This document shows, piece by piece, positions 60,897 through 64,000 of a stretch of 64,000 nucleotides of DNA. Source of the DNA: Bradyrhizobium sp. Gha (lineage in GTDB: Bacteria > Pseudomonadota > Alphaproteobacteria > Rhizobiales > Xanthobacteraceae); the NCBI RefSeq assembly GCF_900113735.1, contig NZ_FOQM01000031.1:1-64000 (forward strand), read 5' to 3'. A model generated the notes under the pieces. It was not told where the DNA came from. It searched no databases and saw only the letters and a program-made list of their open reading frames with translations. How positions within the stretch are numbered: position 1 is the stretch's first letter; each line of letters starts with the position of its first letter. The translations under genes and the position numbers were made by a program.

Positions 60897-61229
60897 TTAC
60901 TTCTTTTCCATCACGCATTGCAGCGGGTGCTGGTGCTTGCGGGCGAAATCCATCACCTGCGTCACCTTCGTCTCGGCAATCTCGTAGGTGAATACGCCGC
61001 ACTCGCCGATACCGTGATGGTGGACATGCAGCATGATCTTGGTCGCAGCCTCGGCGTCCTTCTGGAAAAACTTCTCCAGCACGTGGACGACGAACTCCAT
61101 CGGCGTGTAGTCGTCGTTGAGGATCAGCACACGATAGAGGTTGGGCCGCTTGGTTTTGGGTTTGACCTTGGTGATGACGGACGTGTTCGGACCCGCCGGG
61201 CCACCCGAACGGTTCTCGTCGTTGCTCAT
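60897..61229 (-). CDS. clpS: ClpS adaptor protein
   Basis: 110 residues from MSNDENRSGGPAGPNTSVIT. ClpS binds N-degrons and hands them to ClpA. The NLYRVLILNDDYTPMEFVVH stretch, the HHHGIGECGVFTYEIAETKV pocket and the final QCVMEKK match the family. An upstream start at 61289 is possible but adds non-conserved residues. It is the first gene of the clpS-clpA pair. Confidence 0.96.
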   Translation of the reverse strand: MSNDENRSGGPAGPNTSVITKVKPKTKRPNLYRVLILNDDYTPMEFVVHVLEKFFQKDAEAATKIMLHVHHHGIGECGVFTYEIAETKVTQVMDFARKHQHPLQCVMEKK

Positions 61230-61730
61230 CCGGAGAGCGTGGGCGGCAGTCGCCGCGGACAGGTCAAATCTGGAAGTCAGTTGCGGCATGGCTCAGGCGT
61301 TCAATTCCCCACGGAAGCGTAGAAGCTAGGCCCCGCCGTTTCGGAGCTCGGGACGGGCGCGCCAGCTTGTTGGATCGCCGCTTCCAACCGGTCCGGTCAG
61401 GCCCGGATCAATTGTGGGGAATATGGGCCTGCCCTCGGCTCCCTGCAAGCGTGCAACCATCCCGCCGATATGGCCAAGGCAACCCGATTCCCGCTCCAAC
61501 GATCCTATCGAAGGTTAGTCAATCCGAACCGATTTGACAAAAACTTCCGCCTTGGCCGTTTAGCAACCGATCAGGAACCTGCCGTCGGCGATTGCGCCGG
61601 ACATCTCCGGGTTTCTACGGTCCCATTGAACCTTGTCGACTCAGTCCCAGGACACGCCTTTGTACGAACAAAGCTTGCATGGCGATTGGCCACCGACGGC
61701 TTTCGAGCACTGACGATATGGTCCCAGCAA
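61230..61730. other. Intergenic region upstream of clpS
   Basis: About 500 bases between clpS and the phasin terminator. It should hold the clpS promoter. I see no gene and no conserved RNA; short frames at 61470-61799 lack a ribosome site and coding character. Confidence 0.45.
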
Positions 61731-61760
61731 AAAAAGCCCGGCTGTTCAGCCGGGCTTTTT
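61731..61760 (-). terminator. Rho-independent terminator of the phasin gene
   Basis: AAAAAGCCCGGCT pairs with AGCCGGGCTTTTT (loop GTTC). The stem has 8 GC-rich pairs extended by A-T pairs on both sides. It lies 19 bases beyond the phasin stop. Confidence 0.9.
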
Positions 61761-61779
61761 GATTCCAGGACTTCAGAAA

Positions 61780-62118
61780 TTACTGAGCGGCCGGGGTGAA
61801 CTTCGACACGACCGTCTCGACCGGCTTGAACGCCTGCTTGGCGAGGTCGCTGTAGAGGCCGGCGATCTTCTGCGATTCCGCGACGAAGGTCTCGTAGGCG
61901 GAGCGGGCGAAATCGGTCTGCGCTTCCACCGCCTTGTCCAGCGACTTCACGCCGGACAGCTTCTCGACGAAGGACTTGGTGTCTTCGAATGACTTCTTGG
62001 TGTAGTCGCCATAAGCGCTGGCGATCGCCTGGAGGCCGTGCTGCACCGAGGTCGCGGAGGCGACGCACGTCTCGAAATGCTCTTTCCCGTAGTTCTGAAA
62101 GTCTTCAACCTTGAACAT
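61780..62118 (-). CDS. Phasin family protein
   Basis: 112 residues from MFKVEDFQNYGKEHFETCVA. It has the phasin amphipathic helices (ASATSVQHGLQAIASAYGDY and SFEDTKSFVEKLSGVKSLDK). Phasins coat polyhydroxybutyrate granules. The start has an AAGGATT site. Two PhaR-type boxes lie 66-106 bases upstream of the start, and a strong terminator follows the gene. Confidence 0.92.
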   Translation of the reverse strand: MFKVEDFQNYGKEHFETCVASATSVQHGLQAIASAYGDYTKKSFEDTKSFVEKLSGVKSLDKAVEAQTDFARSAYETFVAESQKIAGLYSDLAKQAFKPVETVVSKFTPAAQ

Positions 62119-62183
62119 CTTGGAATCCTTTTTCCCTGGCTCGCGTCGGGAAGCCCCGGCTCCCTGACTCTGCCCACAATTAG

Positions 62184-62195
62184 TGCAACGCACAA
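62184..62195 (-). promoter_or_regulatory. PhaR box 1 upstream of phasin
   Basis: TGCAACGCACAA matches the Bradyrhizobium PhaR consensus TGCRNYGCASMA at every position. It lies 66 bases before the phasin start codon. The rest of the gene-free stretch 62119-62508 holds the carboxypeptidase promoter side and nothing else I can name. Confidence 0.7.
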
Positions 62196-62212
62196 AAAAG
62201 TCAAGAATCTTG

Positions 62213-62224
62213 TGCGATGCACAA
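62213..62224 (-). promoter_or_regulatory. PhaR box 2 upstream of phasin
   Basis: TGCGATGCACAA also matches TGCRNYGCASMA fully. It is inside the longer dyad TTGTGC-GAT-GCACAA and lies 29 bases from box 1, close to three helical turns, so two PhaR dimers could bind on the same face. Confidence 0.7.
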
Positions 62225-62508
62225 AAACCGATCGAGTTTGCAGAAATCCCCGGGGTTTCCCGCAAGGGTTCTTTAAGCTTTTGGAAACCGCAGGCCCCTA
62301 CCCTGATTCCCTGGACGTGTTCACCATCCGCAGACGGTCAAAGGCCGTTTGAGAACATCACCTTAGCCAGAACAGCGGCTCAGGCCCAAACGTCCCCCGC
62401 AGTGAGCACCAGCGGAGGGGCAGCCTAAGCAGGTAGTGATCCCGGGTCCGCAGGGCACAATTTCGCCTCACGAGCCGGTGATCAAGTCACAAACGGGGAC
62501 GGGGTTCC

Positions 62509-64000
62509 ATGCTTCGTAACAATTGGTCTTCTTCGCGCTTGGCGCGGGTTGGCATTTTCGGACTTCTCACGGTCACCACAGCCGTCATCTTCACGACCGA
62601 CGCCGCGGACGCACGGCGCTACCGGCGTCACTCCGCGCATCACCGCGTGCATCGCGAGGCCTCCGAGAGCTACAGCCCGCAATTCGCGTCGATCATCGTC
62701 GACGGCAATTCCGGCGCTGTGCTCCAGTCGACCAGCCCCGATGGCATTCGCCATCCGGCTTCGCTTACCAAGATCATGACGCTTTATCTGCTGTTCGAGC
62801 GTCTCGAGTCCGGCAAGATGAAGCTCGACACCGAGATGCCGGTGTCCCAGCACGCCGCCGACCAGGATCCGACCAAGCTGAACCTGCGGGCCGGCCAGAC
62901 GATCCGCGTCGAGGACGCGATCAAGGGCCTCATCACACGCTCGGCCAATGACGCTGCGGTTGTGATCGCCGAAGCGATCGCCGGTGACGAGGACGATTTC
63001 GCCGCGATGATGACGCGCAAGGCGCATGCGCTCGGCATGTCCAGGACGATCTACCGCAACGCCAACGGCCTTCCCAACGACGAGCAGGTTACCACCGCGC
63101 GCGACCAGGCCACGCTCGGCCGCGCCATCCAGGAGCGCTTCCCGCGCTACTATCGCTATTTCTCGACTACTGCCTTCAACTTCCGCGGCCACACCATTAC
63201 CGGCCACAATCACCTGCTCGGCAGCGTCGAAGGCGTCGACGGCATCAAGACCGGCTACACCCGCGCCTCCGGCTTCAATCTCGTGAGCTCGATTCACCGC
63301 GGCAATCGCTTCCTGATCGGCGTGGTACTTGGCGGACGCAGCGGCGGCTCGCGCGACGCCATCATGCGCAACTTGCTCGCGGAGAACCTCGACAAGGGCG
63401 CGACCACCCACACTGTTGCCGCGGTGACCGAGCGCAACAGCGCTGAGCCCGGCACCGACGTCGCGGATGCATCTGATTCCCCGGTCCGCCCTGCTCAACA
63501 GGTCCAGACCGCAGCTGCTCCTGCGCCCGTGGCGCCCGCGCCACGTTTTGCCTCGCGCCTGTCGACGCTTGCAGCTGCGACCGCGGCAATGCCGCCGCCT
63601 CAGCCCAAGCCCGAGGCCAGGCCCATGGAGTCCAAGATCGAGCCCGCGCCGCTCACCAATGGCGTGATCGCGAGCCAGCCGCTCTCCGTGATCCCGGGTT
63701 CGTCCGAGCCGATGAAGCCGGTGCGGGTCAAGACGGTTCAAGTCAAGGCCGGCGCTGTGAAGGTTGCGTCCGCCGCGCCGGCGCAGGTCGCGCCACAAGT
63801 CACCAACACGATTTCGCCCCGCAACGATATCGCGGAGACATCCGGCGCCGTGGTCGCCAGGGCCGACACCATCAACAAGCCGGAGCCCACCCATGCCGAG
63901 CTGCCGCAGCAGCCGGCGGGCTTCGGCACCGGGAACGGTATCCTCGGCGTGCTGCCGGCGGCTACCACGGCGGCCGCCCCCGTCGCCAAGCTTGCCTCCG
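62509..64000 (+). CDS. D-alanyl-D-alanine carboxypeptidase (DacF/PBP5 type), 3' end beyond the window
   Basis: 497 residues present, and the frame is still open at the edge. A signal peptide or anchor (LARVGIFGLLTVTTAVIFTT) precedes a Ser-Lys active site in HPASLTKIMTLY, the SxN motif in TRSANDAAV and KTG in VDGIKTGYTRASG. It trims the last D-Ala from the peptidoglycan stem. After about residue 300 comes a long Pro/Ala-rich linker (APAPVAPAPRFAS), and a C-terminal SPOR-like domain is expected outside the window. It is divergent from the phasin gene. Confidence 0.95.
   Translation, partial: MLRNNWSSSRLARVGIFGLLTVTTAVIFTTDAADARRYRRHSAHHRVHREASESYSPQFASIIVDGNSGAVLQSTSPDGIRHPASLTKIMTLYLLFERLESGKMKLDTEMPVSQHAADQDPTKLNLRAGQTIRVEDAIKGLITRSANDAAVVIAEAIAGDEDDFAAMMTRKAHALGMSRTIYRNANGLPNDEQVTTARDQATLGRAIQERFPRYYRYFSTTAFNFRGHTITGHNHLLGSVEGVDGIKTGYTRASGFNLVSSIHRGNRFLIGVVLGGRSGGSRDAIMRNLLAENLDKGATTHTVAAVTERNSAEPGTDVADASDSPVRPAQQVQTAAAPAPVAPAPRFASRLSTLAAATAAMPPPQPKPEARPMESKIEPAPLTNGVIASQPLSVIPGSSEPMKPVRVKTVQVKAGAVKVASAAPAQVAPQVTNTISPRNDIAETSGAVVARADTINKPEPTHAELPQQPAGFGTGNGILGVLPAATTAAAPVAKLAS

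Overview
The window is a GC-rich alphaproteobacterial chromosome segment, almost certainly from Bradyrhizobium or a very close relative. The evidence is the porin family at the left edge, a DUF3551 protein, EipB (DUF1849), DivK/PleD, phasin boxes that match the Bradyrhizobium PhaR consensus, and several palindromic interspersed repeats typical of that genus. I see no phage, insertion sequence, rRNA, CRISPR array or integrase. One tRNA gene (Ser-GCU) lies near the left end.

Most of the window looks like a conserved chromosomal backbone with accessory genes slotted in. Backbone stretches are: gatC-gatA-gatB on the minus strand, with two unknown small genes embedded (5.1-8.9 kb); ruvX; pyrB-pyrC-plsY (17.5-20.4 kb); dprA; topA-rnr-DUF983-NUDIX (27.8-34.2 kb); rpmG; divK-pleD; DUF3572-dinB (42.5-44.1 kb); eipB; RidA-GDPD-FemAB-like-HIT (46.5-49.5 kb); clpS-clpA; phasin; and a DacF-type carboxypeptidase cut by the right edge.

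Between these sit accessory modules, many of them a regulator divergent from its likely target: LysR/nitronate monooxygenase, HxlR/azoreductase, HxlR/short-chain dehydrogenase, TetR/MFS, and an AraC regulator beside a nitrilase and an aldoxime dehydratase. The last group (51.8-55.1 kb) reads as an aldoxime-to-nitrile-to-acid pathway whose AraC regulator is broken by a one-base deletion. Several regulator/target gaps carry clear dyads that I propose as operators.

Six kinds of palindromic repeat lie in the gaps between genes. One has been absorbed into the 3' end of a nitronate monooxygenase gene, and another reaches the promoter side of a D-Ala-D-Ala dipeptidase gene. The least explained stretches are 3.67-5.11 kb, which holds only a 30-residue lysine/alanine protein, and the small unknown genes inside the gat operon. 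I found no wholly new multi-gene defence or biosynthetic system. The best leads are the gat-embedded proteins, the aldoxime/nitrilase locus, the metal-ligand-less dihydroorotase, and the operator pairs.
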